From NCBI RefSeq assembly GCF_900155985.1, contig NZ_FTMA01000001.1, forward strand, positions 248,001 to 312,000: DNA of 64,000 nt. The letters run 5' to 3'. Origin of the DNA: Maribacter ulvicola (GTDB lineage Bacteria > Bacteroidota > Bacteroidia > Flavobacteriales > Flavobacteriaceae). The position numbers were made by a program, and so were the translations under genes. Numbering within the stretch: the first letter of the stretch is position 1; each line of letters opens with the position of its first letter. Of this stretch, positions 7,998 to 17,778 are shown piece after piece. The notes beneath the pieces are model-generated. The model searched no databases. It was not told the DNA's origin and was given only the letters and a program-made list of their open reading frames with translations.

Positions 7998-10409
7998 TTA
8001 GAAATAACACCCTATACCAAGAATTACATTCACCCCAGGCGCTACTATACCAGAAGAATATGTTCTATAACGCTGATCGGTTAAATTCTCTAAACTCGCA
8101 GTAACTTTAAAACGATTGGTAACATCAAATTGAGAACGAAAATTCAATGTATACCAAGATGGTGCAAATGGTTTACCGTGCTCATCTATTGCATATATAT
8201 ATTCTTTAGATCGTTCTGACATTGCAAGATCATCATATGCAATTTCACCATTGTAGTTCACAAATAAATCTGTACGTAGGCGCTGATTTTTCCACTTCAC
8301 ATGAAAATCTCCAAATGTTGGTGCCGCATGACGTGCGGGTGTTTCAGAACCATCATCCTCCTCTTCTACCCCCTCAGTAAATGTTAAACTAGATGATAAC
8401 GACCACTGTCCTGTTAAATAAGCTTCCAGCCCAAATTCAAAACCATAGACATAGGCTCTTGCCGCATTTTGAATTGCCTGTACATTACTCAATTCTCCTC
8501 CATATTCTATTTCAGAAATACCATTATAACTAAAGTCTCTTCTCACCAACGCATCTACCAAATAGGTGTAATAAGCCGCTCCCTTTAAAATAATCTTATC
8601 ATTAATATTACGTTGAATGCCTATTTCGGCATTATAGGCATATTCAGGTTCTAAATCAGGATTTGGCACTACGACCGATCCCGGTTCCGAATCAAAAATC
8701 TTACCTACATCATCTATGTTAGGAGCTCTAAACCCTGTAGAACCATTTAAGGTGACTTGAAAATTTGCTCTTGGAAACCAACTTAAACCAATACTACCCG
8801 TTAGCGCTCCCGTGCTTAAATCCGCAGACTCAAATGGGAAATCATAAAAAGTACCATCAAATACCGCATTTACCCAAACATGGCTATATCGCAAACCTGA
8901 CATAAACGTTAAATTAGGTTTTGCCTTGTATTCACCATTTGCATAACCCGCCAAACTTTGCCAAGTAGCTCCATCTGGATACCTTGATGCCGCCTGTGTC
9001 TTTTCATCAGAATTGATGTTCAAGTCAACCCCGTTTGACCCCACCTTATTATAGATAAATTCTGCACCATAATAGAGCCTAAAATCGCCAATTTTCCTAT
9101 TCTCTAAATCAATGTTAAAATTTACTGCATCTACTTTTTCCTTAGTGGTATTTCTTATATCATCTTGAAAATCCCTATTTATTCTACTCTCTTCAAAATG
9201 CTGATATGCCAACCCTAATTTTAAACCATCATATACTTTTCCATTGCCTTTTTTCTGTACTTGGGCATTTCCCATAAACCACTTTTGCGGACCGTAGTAC
9301 CATTCTGCCGAACGTAGTCCTAAACCATTACCAGTTGGCCTGACCAACCTATCATATCTAGCATAATCTGAGGTTTCGGTATAGTACGCTCCCAAATTCA
9401 AATCCCATTTGGCATTAGGTTTATATAAGAATTTTTGCATGAAATTGATTTGATCATAACCCGTTGGCACCTGCTTTTTAGGCGAATCATTTTCTACCAA
9501 TTTATCAACACTATTTACGGTTTTTACGTAAGTATTTCTTAAATAGGACTCTGGACCGTGAGACCCCATTCTTAAATCTTGAAAATTATTATATGTCAAA
9601 CTCGTTAATGACGACCATCTTCTTTTACCCATATTAACATCTGCATGAACCGTATTTTCCATATTTGCCGATGCAAACCTATAATTCACATTACCGTGCA
9701 CTAAAAGACTATCATTCTCAGACAACATTGGTTTTTTAGTATAAAAATTCATTACCCCGCCAATTGCATCACTGCCATAGATAACAGAACCCGGACCAAA
9801 TATAACCTCTGTGTTTTTTATGGTGAAGGGATCAATAGATATTACATTTTGAACATTCCCGCCTCTAAATATGGCATTATTCATTCGTACCCCATCTACC
9901 GACAACAACAATCTATTGGTTGCAAAACCACGAATCATTGGGCTACCACCACCCATCTGACTTTTTTGAACAAAGACCTTACCACTATTTTGAAGTAAAT
10001 CTGCAGCAGTCTGGGGTGTTGAAAAGGCTATAGACCTAGCATCTAGAGAAATTATTCTATTTGGAATATCTCTTTTTTGCTGCTCCCATTTAGAAACCGA
10101 CATAACCACCTCATCTAATTGTTGCGCTTTCATGATTAAATAAGCTTTGTGACCTTGTTTTTGCAATAGCGATTTTGTGGTTTTAAATTCTTCATACCCC
10201 ATATGTTTTAAGGTGATGCGCTCCTTACTTATAAATATCGAGGCATCAAAAACACCATTGAAGTTTGATAATGCTATCTTAGATTTGTCTTTGTTATATA
10301 CCGCAACATTGGAAATCTCTTCTCCACTATCGGCATCTAAAACGATAATTTCTTGAGCGTTGCCAAAACAACAACATAATAAAAGTGTTACAAATAAATA
10401 CTTATACAT
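7998..10409 (-). CDS. TonB-dependent outer-membrane receptor, haem/haemoglobin-receptor-like
   Basis: This is an energy-coupled outer-membrane importer. After a signal peptide (MYKYLFVTLLLCCCFGNAQ) there is a carboxypeptidase-regulatory-like domain (about 20-100). A plug domain follows (PQTAADLLQNSGKVFVQKS, GGGSPMIRGFATNRLLLSVD, then IEVIFGPGSVIYGSDAIGGV-like sequence). A roughly 600-residue barrel ends in an aromatic C-terminus (GCYF). Plug and barrel resemble the haemoglobin/transferrin receptor class and CirA/HmuR, so haem or iron is the likely cargo; no binding residues prove it. I chose the ATG at 10409, which overlaps recO by 8 nt and gives a clean signal peptide. The ATG at 10427 would add MKFSIQ. 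It is probably translated from the recO transcript. Confidence 0.85.
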   Translation of the reverse strand: MYKYLFVTLLLCCCFGNAQEIIVLDADSGEEISNVAVYNKDKSKIALSNFNGVFDASIFISKERITLKHMGYEEFKTTKSLLQKQGHKAYLIMKAQQLDEVVMSVSKWEQQKRDIPNRIISLDARSIAFSTPQTAADLLQNSGKVFVQKSQMGGGSPMIRGFATNRLLLSVDGVRMNNAIFRGGNVQNVISIDPFTIKNTEVIFGPGSVIYGSDAIGGVMNFYTKKPMLSENDSLLVHGNVNYRFASANMENTVHADVNMGKRRWSSLTSLTYNNFQDLRMGSHGPESYLRNTYVKTVNSVDKLVENDSPKKQVPTGYDQINFMQKFLYKPNAKWDLNLGAYYTETSDYARYDRLVRPTGNGLGLRSAEWYYGPQKWFMGNAQVQKKGNGKVYDGLKLGLAYQHFEESRINRDFQDDIRNTTKEKVDAVNFNIDLENRKIGDFRLYYGAEFIYNKVGSNGVDLNINSDEKTQAASRYPDGATWQSLAGYANGEYKAKPNLTFMSGLRYSHVWVNAVFDGTFYDFPFESADLSTGALTGSIGLSWFPRANFQVTLNGSTGFRAPNIDDVGKIFDSEPGSVVVPNPDLEPEYAYNAEIGIQRNINDKIILKGAAYYTYLVDALVRRDFSYNGISEIEYGGELSNVQAIQNAARAYVYGFEFGLEAYLTGQWSLSSSLTFTEGVEEEDDGSETPARHAAPTFGDFHVKWKNQRLRTDLFVNYNGEIAYDDLAMSERSKEYIYAIDEHGKPFAPSWYTLNFRSQFDVTNRFKVTASLENLTDQRYRTYSSGIVAPGVNVILGIGCYF

Positions 10410-11130
10410 CTGTATTGAAAACTTCATTTAAAACGGCAAGCGACTTCGGTTTCCTAAATCCCTGTAAATGCAATTCAAAATATAGTATTAAGGATTTTAG
10501 TAATTCTTGACGATTGTTTTTTTTCATCTTTATGGTATGCATTGCATCAAAATTTGTGCCCAATAAGGTCTTGAAATAATAAATATTTTCACCCCTAAGC
10601 ATAGGATTTAAAGATTCTACCGCTGCAAATTCACCCTCTAACAAATCAAAATACGGCCTATCTATCTGATATACATCAGGGTAAAAACCTAAAAAACGTG
10701 TCAGCGAAAGCAAAAAGTAAAGATGAAAATTGGCAATTTCTTTATGTATATCCAACCATTGCAATGAAGCTTCAAGAAAATGAAATAATGCTTCGTTCTT
10801 TTCCTCTTCGCGTATACTATTGCCCAATAGCTCCGCTAAAAATAAGGTCATGGCATTTTTAGCCATATCTGCATATAAAGTTTGATAATGATAGAACACC
10901 TTTGCTTCTTTCAGTGTTTCTAACGTGCCTTTGTTTTTATGATTAGCAACAATTTCTAATTGTGTTAAGGGCTGAAAATAAGCCGTCTTCAATTTTCCTT
11001 TTTTAGATGCCAAAACACCTCTTAACAGATATGATTTAATTCCGTCAGATGCGGTAAAGGCTTTAACAATTAGACTTGTATCGCCATATTTTATCGCAGA
11101 AAATACTATTGCCTTTGTTGTTACCTGCAT
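10402..11130 (-). CDS. recO: DNA repair protein RecO
   Basis: RecO works with RecR and RecF to load RecA on SSB-coated gaps. The 242-residue protein shows the N-terminal OB fold (VTTKAIVFSAIKYGDTSLIV, LLRGVLASKKGKLKTAYFQP) and the helical C-terminal domain (FHLYFLLSLTRFLGFYPD). The CxxC zinc site of some RecO proteins is absent, as in many Bacteroidota. It overlaps the downstream TonB receptor by 8-26 nt depending on the start, which suggests co-transcription. Confidence 0.9.
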   Translation of the reverse strand: MQVTTKAIVFSAIKYGDTSLIVKAFTASDGIKSYLLRGVLASKKGKLKTAYFQPLTQLEIVANHKNKGTLETLKEAKVFYHYQTLYADMAKNAMTLFLAELLGNSIREEEKNEALFHFLEASLQWLDIHKEIANFHLYFLLSLTRFLGFYPDVYQIDRPYFDLLEGEFAAVESLNPMLRGENIYYFKTLLGTNFDAMHTIKMKKNNRQELLKSLILYFELHLQGFRKPKSLAVLNEVFNTDV

Positions 11131-11187
11131 ATTAAAACCTCTATGCTAACAAATATAGTCGATTGAAACTAGGCAACGAAAGAACAT

Positions 11188-11222
11188 AAAAAAATGCGAG
11201 GTCCTTTTCAGGACCTCGCATT
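11188..11222 (-). terminator. Strong intrinsic terminator of gdhA
   Basis: A perfect 12-bp stem AATGCGAGGTCC / GGACCTCGCATT encloses a 6-nt loop. On the minus strand it is followed by a run of seven T. It lies about 32 nt after the gdhA stop. Confidence 0.9.
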
Positions 11223-11254
11223 ACATTCTATATCTGCCAAGGCTAATTAATTTC

Positions 11255-12598
11255 CTAAATTACGCCTTGCGCTAGCATTGCATCGGCAACTTTTACGAAA
11301 CCGGCAATATTTGCTCCTTTTACGTAGTTACAAAAACCATCTTCTTCTGTACCGTATTCAATACAAGAATCATGAATATCTTCCATAATATCCTTTAAAC
11401 GCTCATCTACCTCTTCACGGGTCCAGCTAATTCTTAATGAATTCTGAGACATTTCCAATCCTGATGTTGCTACACCACCAGCATTAGAAGCTTTACCTGG
11501 TGCAAATAATATTTTCGCATTATTGAATTCATGGACAGCATCTGTATTACAAGGCATATTAGCACCTTCTGCAACACATATACAACCGTTATTCAACAGA
11601 TTTTTAGCGTCTTGTTTATCTAGCTCGTTTTGGGTTGCACATGGTAATGCAACATCACATTTTACTTCCCAAGGTGTTTTACCTTTATGAAATTCTGCAG
11701 AAGAATATGTTTCTACATATTCAGAAATACGCCCTCTTCTTTTATTTTTAAGATCCATTACAAAAGCAAGTTTATCACTATCTATACCCTCCTTGTCATA
11801 GATGTATCCGCTAGAATCTGAAAGTGTTACCACTTTAGCTCCTAATGAAATTGCTTTTTCTGCGGCGTATTGTGCAACGTTACCTGATCCAGAAATTACC
11901 ACAGTCTTACCTTCAAAAGTTTCTTTCTTGGTCTTCAACATACTTTGTGCAAAATACACAGTACCATAGCCTGTAGCTTCTGGTCTAATTTTAGAACCTC
12001 CCCAAGAAAGACCCTTACCTGTCAATACACCAGTAAATTCATTTTTAATCTTTTTATACATACCAAAAAGAAAACCGATCTCTCGTGCACCCACACCTAT
12101 ATCACCAGCAGGTACATCTGTATTAGGACCAATATGCCTGTTTAGCTCTAACATGAAGGCATGGCAAAAACGCATTACTTCATCATCAGATTTTCCTTTT
12201 GGATCAAAATCGGAACCACCTTTACCACCACCCATAGGCAATGTCGTTAGACTATTCTTAAATACTTGTTCAAAAGCTAAAAATTTAAGAATACTTGCAT
12301 TTACCGTAGGGTGAAAGCGCAAGCCACCTTTATACGGTCCTATTGCAGAATTCATTTGTATTCTATATCCCCGGTTAACATGAATAATGCCATTATCGTC
12401 TACCCATGCCACTCTAAATGAAATTAATCGCTCTGGCTCAACCATTCTTAAAAGGATGCTTTTACCTTTATATATGTCGTGTTTTGCAATATATGGTATA
12501 ACTGTTTCTGCAACTTCTTGCACCGCTTGAATGAATTCTGGCTCATGACCATTTCTGGCTGTAACCTCGTCCATAAATGCTTGTATTCTATTCTCCAT
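11255..12598 (-). CDS. gdhA: NADP-type glutamate dehydrogenase
   Basis: It aminates 2-oxoglutarate with ammonia to glutamate (EC 1.4.1.4) in the cytoplasm. The 447 residues match the hexameric, roughly 450-residue bacterial class. Substrate-binding lysines Lys90 (GPYKGGLRFHP) and Lys114 and the catalytic Lys126 (PMGGGKGGSDFDP) are present. The Rossmann motif is VVISGSGNVAQYAAEKA. Coenzyme choice (NADP) is inferred from the subclass. It is monocistronic with a strong terminator. A TAATTTTG element (minus strand, 12653-12646) is a candidate -7 box, but I see no good -33 partner. Confidence 0.95.
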   Translation of the reverse strand: MENRIQAFMDEVTARNGHEPEFIQAVQEVAETVIPYIAKHDIYKGKSILLRMVEPERLISFRVAWVDDNGIIHVNRGYRIQMNSAIGPYKGGLRFHPTVNASILKFLAFEQVFKNSLTTLPMGGGKGGSDFDPKGKSDDEVMRFCHAFMLELNRHIGPNTDVPAGDIGVGAREIGFLFGMYKKIKNEFTGVLTGKGLSWGGSKIRPEATGYGTVYFAQSMLKTKKETFEGKTVVISGSGNVAQYAAEKAISLGAKVVTLSDSSGYIYDKEGIDSDKLAFVMDLKNKRRGRISEYVETYSSAEFHKGKTPWEVKCDVALPCATQNELDKQDAKNLLNNGCICVAEGANMPCNTDAVHEFNNAKILFAPGKASNAGGVATSGLEMSQNSLRISWTREEVDERLKDIMEDIHDSCIEYGTEEDGFCNYVKGANIAGFVKVADAMLAQGVI

Positions 12599-12758
12599 AA
12601 AGCTATTTAAACTTATTTAATTTATTGATTTCAAAATATAACGCCAAAATTATGCTATTTATGTAATTTAAAGGTTTAATTTTTAAAAAAACGATAATCA
12701 TTGTTGTTTTGACAACAGTTTACCTCCATTTACTGCATATAATTTAACATTTAAGCAA

Positions 12759-13913
12759 TTATTCTATCGCCTGCTCTAAATCTGCTATTAAATCATCAAC
12801 ATCTTCAATGCCAACACTTAACCTGATAAGGGCATCTACCACTCCGATCCTAAGTCGTTCTTCCTTTGGAATACTTTCATGGGTCATACTTGCAGGGTGA
12901 CCTACTAAACTCTCTACGCCCCCTAAAGATTCTGCTAAGGTAAATACCTGTAACTTCTCTACTATCTTTATTGCATTGTCATAACTACCACCTTTAGGTA
13001 CAAATGAAATCATACCTCCAAAATCTTTCATCTGTTCTTTTGCGACAACATGATTAGGATGATCCCCAAAACCAGGCCAATATACCTTTTCTATTTTAGG
13101 GTTGGTTTTCAGGTATTCTGCAATTGCCTTTCCATTCTCACAATGACGTTGCATACGCACATGCAAGGTCTTTATTCCCCTTAACACCAAAAAACTATCC
13201 ATAGGTCCGCAGACAGCGCCACTGGCTTTTTGTATAAAATAAAGCTTATCTGCCAATTCTTTATCTTTCACCACTAAAGCACCCACCACAGTATCACTAT
13301 GACCCCCAAGATACTTAGTCGCGGAATGCATAACAATATCCGCACCCAGTTCTAAAGGCTTTTGTAGATACGGAGTAGCAAAAGTATTATCTACCGCTAA
13401 CAAAATATCTGTTCCTTTAGTAAGGGCAACAACCGCTTTTATGTTTATAATATTCATCATTGGGTTCGTAGGCGTTTCTACCCAAATCAACTTTGTTTTT
13501 GAATTTATTTGCTCGCGTACAGCCTCTACCCCTTGCATACCCACAAAATGAAAGACAATACCATACTTTTCAAAAATGGTTTTAAATATTCTATACGTAC
13601 CACCATAAAGGTCATTCGTTGAAATCACTTCATCACCTGGCTCTAATAGTTTAATGATAGCATCTATTGCAGCAAGACCACTACCAAAAGCCAAACCAAA
13701 TTCACCGCCTTCTATACTTGCCAATGAATTTTCTAAAGCTGTTCTTGTTGGGTTGGCGCTTCTAGAATATTGATACCCTTTATGACCACCAGGTGTAGTT
13801 TGCGCGTAAGTAGACGTCTGATAGATTGGAGGTATAACCGCCCCATAGGCCTTGTCTGGTCGCTGACCACCATGTATGGTTTTGGTATTAAATTTTATAT
13901 TTTTAGTAGCCAT
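12759..13913 (-). CDS. PLP-dependent trans-sulfuration enzyme (cystathionine gamma-synthase/lyase type)
   Basis: This is a Cys/Met-metabolism PLP enzyme of fold type I. With the start at 13913 ([16 protein letters not shown]) it has 384 residues, normal for the family. PLP Schiff-base lysine is Lys200 in [12 protein letters not shown]. The phosphate-binding YSRSANPTR and the GSGLAAI and ETPTNP motifs are in place. An upstream in-frame ATG at 13934 would add MCNNYFA, but it lies upstream of the predicted transcription start (promoter at 13932-13962), so 13913 is favoured. Synthase and lyase cannot be told apart reliably from sequence alone; flavobacterial homologues are usually called gamma-synthase. 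Confidence 0.88.
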   Translation of the reverse strand: MATKNIKFNTKTIHGGQRPDKAYGAVIPPIYQTSTYAQTTPGGHKGYQYSRSANPTRTALENSLASIEGGEFGLAFGSGLAAIDAIIKLLEPGDEVISTNDLYGGTYRIFKTIFEKYGIVFHFVGMQGVEAVREQINSKTKLIWVETPTNPMMNIINIKAVVALTKGTDILLAVDNTFATPYLQKPLELGADIVMHSATKYLGGHSDTVVGALVVKDKELADKLYFIQKASGAVCGPMDSFLVLRGIKTLHVRMQRHCENGKAIAEYLKTNPKIEKVYWPGFGDHPNHVVAKEQMKDFGGMISFVPKGGSYDNAIKIVEKLQVFTLAESLGGVESLVGHPASMTHESIPKEERLRIGVVDALIRLSVGIEDVDDLIADLEQAIE

Positions 13914-13931
13914 AGCAAAGTAATTATTACA

Positions 13932-13962
13932 CAAATGTATCGTTATCTTTCGGGGAATACAA
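13932..13962 (-). promoter_or_regulatory. Bacteroidota-type promoter of the trans-sulfuration gene
   Basis: On the minus strand this reads TTG (13962-13960), 20 nt, then TACATTTG (13939-13932). That matches the -33/-7 consensus TTG-N19-21-TAnnTTTG. The predicted start is near 13925, leaving a leader of about a dozen nucleotides and no room for a SAM riboswitch. Confidence 0.7.
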
Positions 13963-13997
13963 TGAAGCTGTATTTTTACACCAAATCTATTTTCTCC

Positions 13998-14741
13998 ATG
14001 AAGCTTAAGCTTACTTACATACTCTCATGTTTTTTATTTCTTGCTTGTAACGATAAAAACTCCGTTTCTTTTGAACCACTGCTAATTACTACAGATTCTT
14101 GCGAAAATTGTACTTTGGTGCGCATTGAAATTCCACAAGCTGTCCAAAAAACAAAACTTGGCAAAACTATCAACGCCGCCTTAGAAGGCGAAATTATAGC
14201 GTTATTGAATTTTGATGAAGAAAGTAATGCAGAAAACTTGGCAGAAGCTAAAGAGGCTTTTCTGTTTGATTACGAAGAACTAGCCGGAAAGTTCCCTGAA
14301 GAATCTACACCTTGGGAGGCAACTGTTGAAGGAACCATTACTTTTGAGAACAATCGTATTATCACTATTAAATTAGAATCATATATCTATACCGGCGGCG
14401 CACATGGCTACGGTACCAATAGGTTTTTAAATTTTGACAAACTTAGCGGTAAAGAATTATACCAAGAAGACTTGTTCAACAATTTGATTGAATTTAAAGG
14501 GTATGCCGAAACTGTTTTTAGAAAGCAAGAAAACATACCCATAACAGGCTCAATTAACAAAACTGGGTTTATGTTTGAAACGGAACGTTTTTATTTACCC
14601 GACAATATTGGATATACAGAGAATGGCCTACTTCTTTTTTATGAACCATACGAAATAGCGTCTTTTGCAGATGGTCCAATTATCTTGACCATACCTTACA
14701 CAAAAGCAAATTCCTTTTTAAAATACCCTTCAAAGCCTTAA
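13998..14741 (+). CDS. DUF3298/DUF4163-type lipoprotein
   Basis: Start ATG at 13998 gives 247 residues with a signal peptide and lipobox (FLFLACNDK), so it is a probable membrane-anchored lipoprotein. The C-terminal half contains the DUF3298-like signature around IYTGGAHGYGTNRFLNFDKL, followed by a beta-rich tail (LLLFYEPYEIASFADGPIIL). The family is related to anti-sigma-factor RsiV-type extracytoplasmic domains, some of which bind lysozyme; here there is no cytoplasmic domain. The frame extends upstream to 13770, but that part lies antisense in the neighbouring gene. Its last 4 nt overlap the DinB-like gene convergently. Confidence 0.8.
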   Translation: MKLKLTYILSCFLFLACNDKNSVSFEPLLITTDSCENCTLVRIEIPQAVQKTKLGKTINAALEGEIIALLNFDEESNAENLAEAKEAFLFDYEELAGKFPEESTPWEATVEGTITFENNRIITIKLESYIYTGGAHGYGTNRFLNFDKLSGKELYQEDLFNNLIEFKGYAETVFRKQENIPITGSINKTGFMFETERFYLPDNIGYTENGLLLFYEPYEIASFADGPIILTIPYTKANSFLKYPSKP

Positions 14742-15202
14742 CCCAATTGCTTTAACAATAAAGCGATCTGGCCAATATGAAGTCCTTCATGAAATAAATT
14801 AAAGGCTATAGCGTCATCTACGTTTTTAAGCGTTACATGTGCACTAGTGGTATACTCGTTAAAGGTCTTAAAAAGTGATGCTTCATAATCTTCCTTTAAC
14901 CATTCTACCGTTGAGATTAAAAAATCTGCCACCATCATTATTTCTTCATCGGTAGCAGTACCCTCTGGTATAGTTCCTTTTTTGAATTTGGTCACCAAAT
15001 TATCAGGCACTCGCATTTGAAGTCCGCTGAATTTATAAACTAATAGCTGTTGCGTTATTACTGTATGTGCAATATTCCAGTAGATATTATTATTAAAACC
15101 TGACGGAATTTTAAGTAATTTTTCTTTTGGTGTATTAGTTAATATTGCATGTAGGTTTTTACGGTTTTGCAACATTACTTCATATATATTGTCTGTCATC
15201 AT
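14738..15202 (-). CDS. DinB/YfiT-type four-helix-bundle metalloprotein
   Basis: This 154-residue protein has the DinB_2 four-helix bundle. The probable metal triad is His46 (NIAHTV), His138 and His142 (FHEGLHIGQI). Family members are often thiol transferases (bacillithiol or mycothiol dependent) or uncharacterised; the substrate here is unknown. It starts at one of two adjacent ATGs (15202 or 15199). It is convergent with the DUF3298 lipoprotein with a 4-nt overlap of the coding ends. Confidence 0.8.
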   Translation of the reverse strand: MMTDNIYEVMLQNRKNLHAILTNTPKEKLLKIPSGFNNNIYWNIAHTVITQQLLVYKFSGLQMRVPDNLVTKFKKGTIPEGTATDEEIMMVADFLISTVEWLKEDYEASLFKTFNEYTTSAHVTLKNVDDAIAFNLFHEGLHIGQIALLLKQLG

Positions 15203-15334
15203 TTTACATTTAAAGCTTTGTAAAAATAGTACAATTAATGATATTTAAGTTTCTTTGTACTCCTAAACCAAACATTCAATATTGTTCTTTTATCAATAGT
15301 TGAGTAAAAGAACAAAACATTCCTATTCATACTT

Positions 15335-15688
15335 ATGAAAAAAATATATCATTTAAGTACTTGCTCTACTTGTCAACGTATTATCAAAGAATTACAACCG
15401 CTTACGGATTTTGAATTGCAAGACATAAAAACGGTCCCTATAACCACTTCTCAACTAGAAGAAATGCATCAACTTTCTAATAGCTTTGAAGCGCTGTTCA
15501 GCAAAAGAGCTGTTTTGTACCGAGAGCGTAACCTTAAAGCACAAAATCTTTCTGAAACTAATTTTAAGGAATTAATTCTTGAACAATACACGTTTTTAAA
15601 ACGCCCTGTAATCATTGTTGATAATCAAATATTTATAGGAAATAGCAAAAAAGTGGTAGAAGCCGCTAAAATGGCCATTCACCCGTGA
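15335..15688 (+). CDS. ArsC/Spx-family thioredoxin-fold protein
   Basis: A 117-residue ArsC-like protein begins MKKIYHLSTCSTCQR, with a CxxC pair (Cys10, Cys13) at the position of the ArsC/Spx redox site. The C-terminal RPVIIVDNQIFIG matches the conserved cis-Pro region. The catalytic residues for true arsenate reduction are not fully recognisable, and no ars genes are nearby, so reductase or Spx-like activity is undetermined. It overlaps the downstream EamA gene by 4 nt (GTGA), indicating translational coupling. Confidence 0.83.
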   Translation: MKKIYHLSTCSTCQRIIKELQPLTDFELQDIKTVPITTSQLEEMHQLSNSFEALFSKRAVLYRERNLKAQNLSETNFKELILEQYTFLKRPVIIVDNQIFIGNSKKVVEAAKMAIHP

Positions 15689-16587
15689 ACAAAAGACTAC
15701 TAGCTATACTTGCCGCTATAGGGGCAACTAGTATATATGCGGTAAACCATACCATTGCAAAAGGGGCTATGCCACATTATGTGCAACCTTTTGGGTTTAT
15801 TCTTTTAAGAGTTTTAGGTGCCGCCATTCTTTTTTGGCTCATTTCCCCTTTAGGACCAAAAGAACGTATAGATCCTAAAGATTATCTACGATTGTTCTTT
15901 TGTGCAGTATTAGGAATGGCTTTTAACATGCTGGTCTTTTTTAAAGGCCTATCACTTTCTACACCAATAAATAGTGCCGTATTAATTACCACTACACCAA
16001 TTATAGTACTTATTTTATCTGCCGTCATATTAAAGGAAAAGATTTCAGTAAGAAAAATTTTAGGTATTGCAATTGGTCTACTAGGCGCCTTGGGTTTAAT
16101 ATTATTTAGCACTGAAATTAGACAAGATGCCGCTAATATTCCGCTTGGTAATTTCCTGATTTTTATGAACTCCATGTTTTACGGGTCCTATTTAGTACTT
16201 GTAAAGGTGATGATCAGCAAATATCATCCGTTCACATTTATGAAATGGCTATTCTCTTTAGGTGTGCTCATATGTCTTCCGTTTGGGTATCAAGAACTTA
16301 TGGAAATTTCATGGGCTACATTGCCTTTAGATGCTTATTTGAAAATTGGCTTTGTTGTCATTGGGACCACTTTTTGCACCTACCTATTCAACATTTTTGC
16401 ACTAACACAACTCAAAGCTTCTACACTAAGCGCTTTTGTATATGTTCAACCCTTATTAGGCATAACCTATGCTGTTCTTACGGGAGAAGATATTATCACA
16501 ACAGTAAAAATTGTTGCGGCCTGTTTTGTTCTAATAGGCGTCTACTTATCTAGCAAAAGACCTAAGAAGCAACTTCAAGAAAACTAA
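15685..16587 (+). CDS. EamA-family (DMT superfamily) transporter
   Basis: A 300-residue inner-membrane protein with about ten hydrophobic segments in two EamA repeats (about 5-140 and 150-290). Typical features are YAVNHTIAKGAMP near the N-terminus and LTQLKASTLSAFVYVQPLLG near the end of repeat two. It begins with GTG at 15685, sharing 4 nt with the preceding ArsC-like stop. Substrate unknown; the family exports amino acids and other metabolites. Its last 4 nt overlap the convergent GntR regulator. Confidence 0.87.
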   Translation: MNKRLLAILAAIGATSIYAVNHTIAKGAMPHYVQPFGFILLRVLGAAILFWLISPLGPKERIDPKDYLRLFFCAVLGMAFNMLVFFKGLSLSTPINSAVLITTTPIIVLILSAVILKEKISVRKILGIAIGLLGALGLILFSTEIRQDAANIPLGNFLIFMNSMFYGSYLVLVKVMISKYHPFTFMKWLFSLGVLICLPFGYQELMEISWATLPLDAYLKIGFVVIGTTFCTYLFNIFALTQLKASTLSAFVYVQPLLGITYAVLTGEDIITTVKIVAACFVLIGVYLSSKRPKKQLQEN

Positions 16588-17201
16588 ACATGAGACTTTT
16601 TGGTATTTTCTAAATGAAACGATATCATTTTTACCGCTTCTGCTTCATCTCTTTGGTGTATTGCTGAAATTAAATTAAGATGTTCTTGCATTATAGATTT
16701 TAACGGTCTATTTAACCCTATAAGGTCCATAAAAGGTAAAATATTAGCAGATTTAAATAGTTGGTATATGGTTCTATTTCCGCAGTTTTTTGCAATATAC
16801 TCATGAAAATAGCGGTCTATTTTATAGAAAACATATCTATTTTCAGGTCCTTTCTCAAAAGGTACTAGTAAATTTCTTAAATCGTCAATTTTTGATTGAG
16901 ATGCATTACGGGTAAATAGTTTTACCGTCATATTTTCAATTGCCATTCTACAATCAAACATCTCTGCTATTTCTTGGTCACACAGCTCCCTAACTGAAAG
17001 ACCGTTTTCAAAATTTCCAACTAACAGATTTTCTTGTCTTAGCTGTAACAAGACTAAAGGTAAGGTGTCATCATTAATATTCAATATATGTGATAACCTA
17101 CGCTCAGTGACTATTTGCCCTGGCACCAATTTTTTGGTGACAATCAATTTTTTTACCTTGCCATATGTTTCTTGAAATATTTCTTCTGGTAGGCTAACCA
17201 T
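16584..17201 (-). CDS. GntR-family transcriptional regulator with FCD-type domain
   Basis: The 205 residues comprise an N-terminal winged helix (about 10-75; ERRLSHILNINDDTLPLVLLQLRQENLL). An all-helical C-terminal FCD domain follows (EMFDCRMAIENMTVKLFTRN, DRYFHEYIAKNCGN, MQEHLNLISAIHQRDEAEAV). The typical metal-binding Asp/His positions are partly recognisable (DRYFHE, EHLNLISAIH). FCD regulators respond to organic acids. The adjacent convergent EamA transporter is a possible but unproven target. The helix-turn-helix is slightly atypical (INDDTLPLVLLQL in place of the usual SRTPVREAL). Confidence 0.83.
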   Translation of the reverse strand: MVSLPEEIFQETYGKVKKLIVTKKLVPGQIVTERRLSHILNINDDTLPLVLLQLRQENLLVGNFENGLSVRELCDQEIAEMFDCRMAIENMTVKLFTRNASQSKIDDLRNLLVPFEKGPENRYVFYKIDRYFHEYIAKNCGNRTIYQLFKSANILPFMDLIGLNRPLKSIMQEHLNLISAIHQRDEAEAVKMISFHLENTKKSHV

Positions 17202-17304
17202 AAAGCGAATATGTAATTAGTGGTTATTATAAAAGTCAACGTTACCGTCTACTTTAAGTGGTTTGTTCAAAGAATTAAAAATAAACTATTTAACATTAAC
17301 AATC

Positions 17305-17778
17305 TTATAAATTTTTAGGAACTTTCAAAAACCGTCTGGAGTCTTCCTTAGTGAGCACTTTAAAGTCGTCTCCTTTATCTATATCATTAAATTTAATAAG
17401 CAATTCATCAGGCAACCCGGTTAGCTTTCTTGCCTTTAGATCAATCCAAGCTCCCATCATCTCACACCTTGCTATATTCTCACCTTTGTGATTATAAAAA
17501 TTATGATGAAATTCAAAAAATTTTCCATCTTCACTTAATCCCATAATTTCTAGAGAAACTTTAACAGGTTTTCCAAGAAAGGCTTCTTTAAAATAATATA
17601 CATGCTCATAAAACACTACTGGTCCTATGTTATGAATTTCCATTGTTTTATGGTCAAAACCCCGCTCAATTAAAAAAGCCATACGGGTATGGCTCATAAA
17701 ATTAATATATGCAGCGTTAGCCAGATGTCTATTAGCATCTATATCACTCCATCTAATTTCAAATTCTTTAAAGTACAT
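17305..17778 (-). CDS. Acyl-CoA thioesterase, 4HBT hot-dog fold
   Basis: A 157-residue single hot-dog domain. It shows the 4HBT signature RWSDIDANRHLANAAYINFM (residues about 9-28), where the Asp and the following residues form the active site. The rest is the expected beta sheet (VVFYEHVYYFKEAFLGKPVK, ARCEMMGAWIDLKARKLTGL). It probably hydrolyses acyl- or hydroxybenzoyl-CoA-type esters; the substrate is not predictable. It is a single gene, divergent from the flavin oxidoreductase at 17900. Confidence 0.85.
   Translation of the reverse strand: MYFKEFEIRWSDIDANRHLANAAYINFMSHTRMAFLIERGFDHKTMEIHNIGPVVFYEHVYYFKEAFLGKPVKVSLEIMGLSEDGKFFEFHHNFYNHKGENIARCEMMGAWIDLKARKLTGLPDELLIKFNDIDKGDDFKVLTKEDSRRFLKVPKNL

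Noticed and set aside
13770-13997. Upstream extension of the DUF3298 lipoprotein frame
   Set aside because: It runs antisense through the trans-sulfuration gene. The ATG at 13998 gives a proper signal peptide and lipobox.
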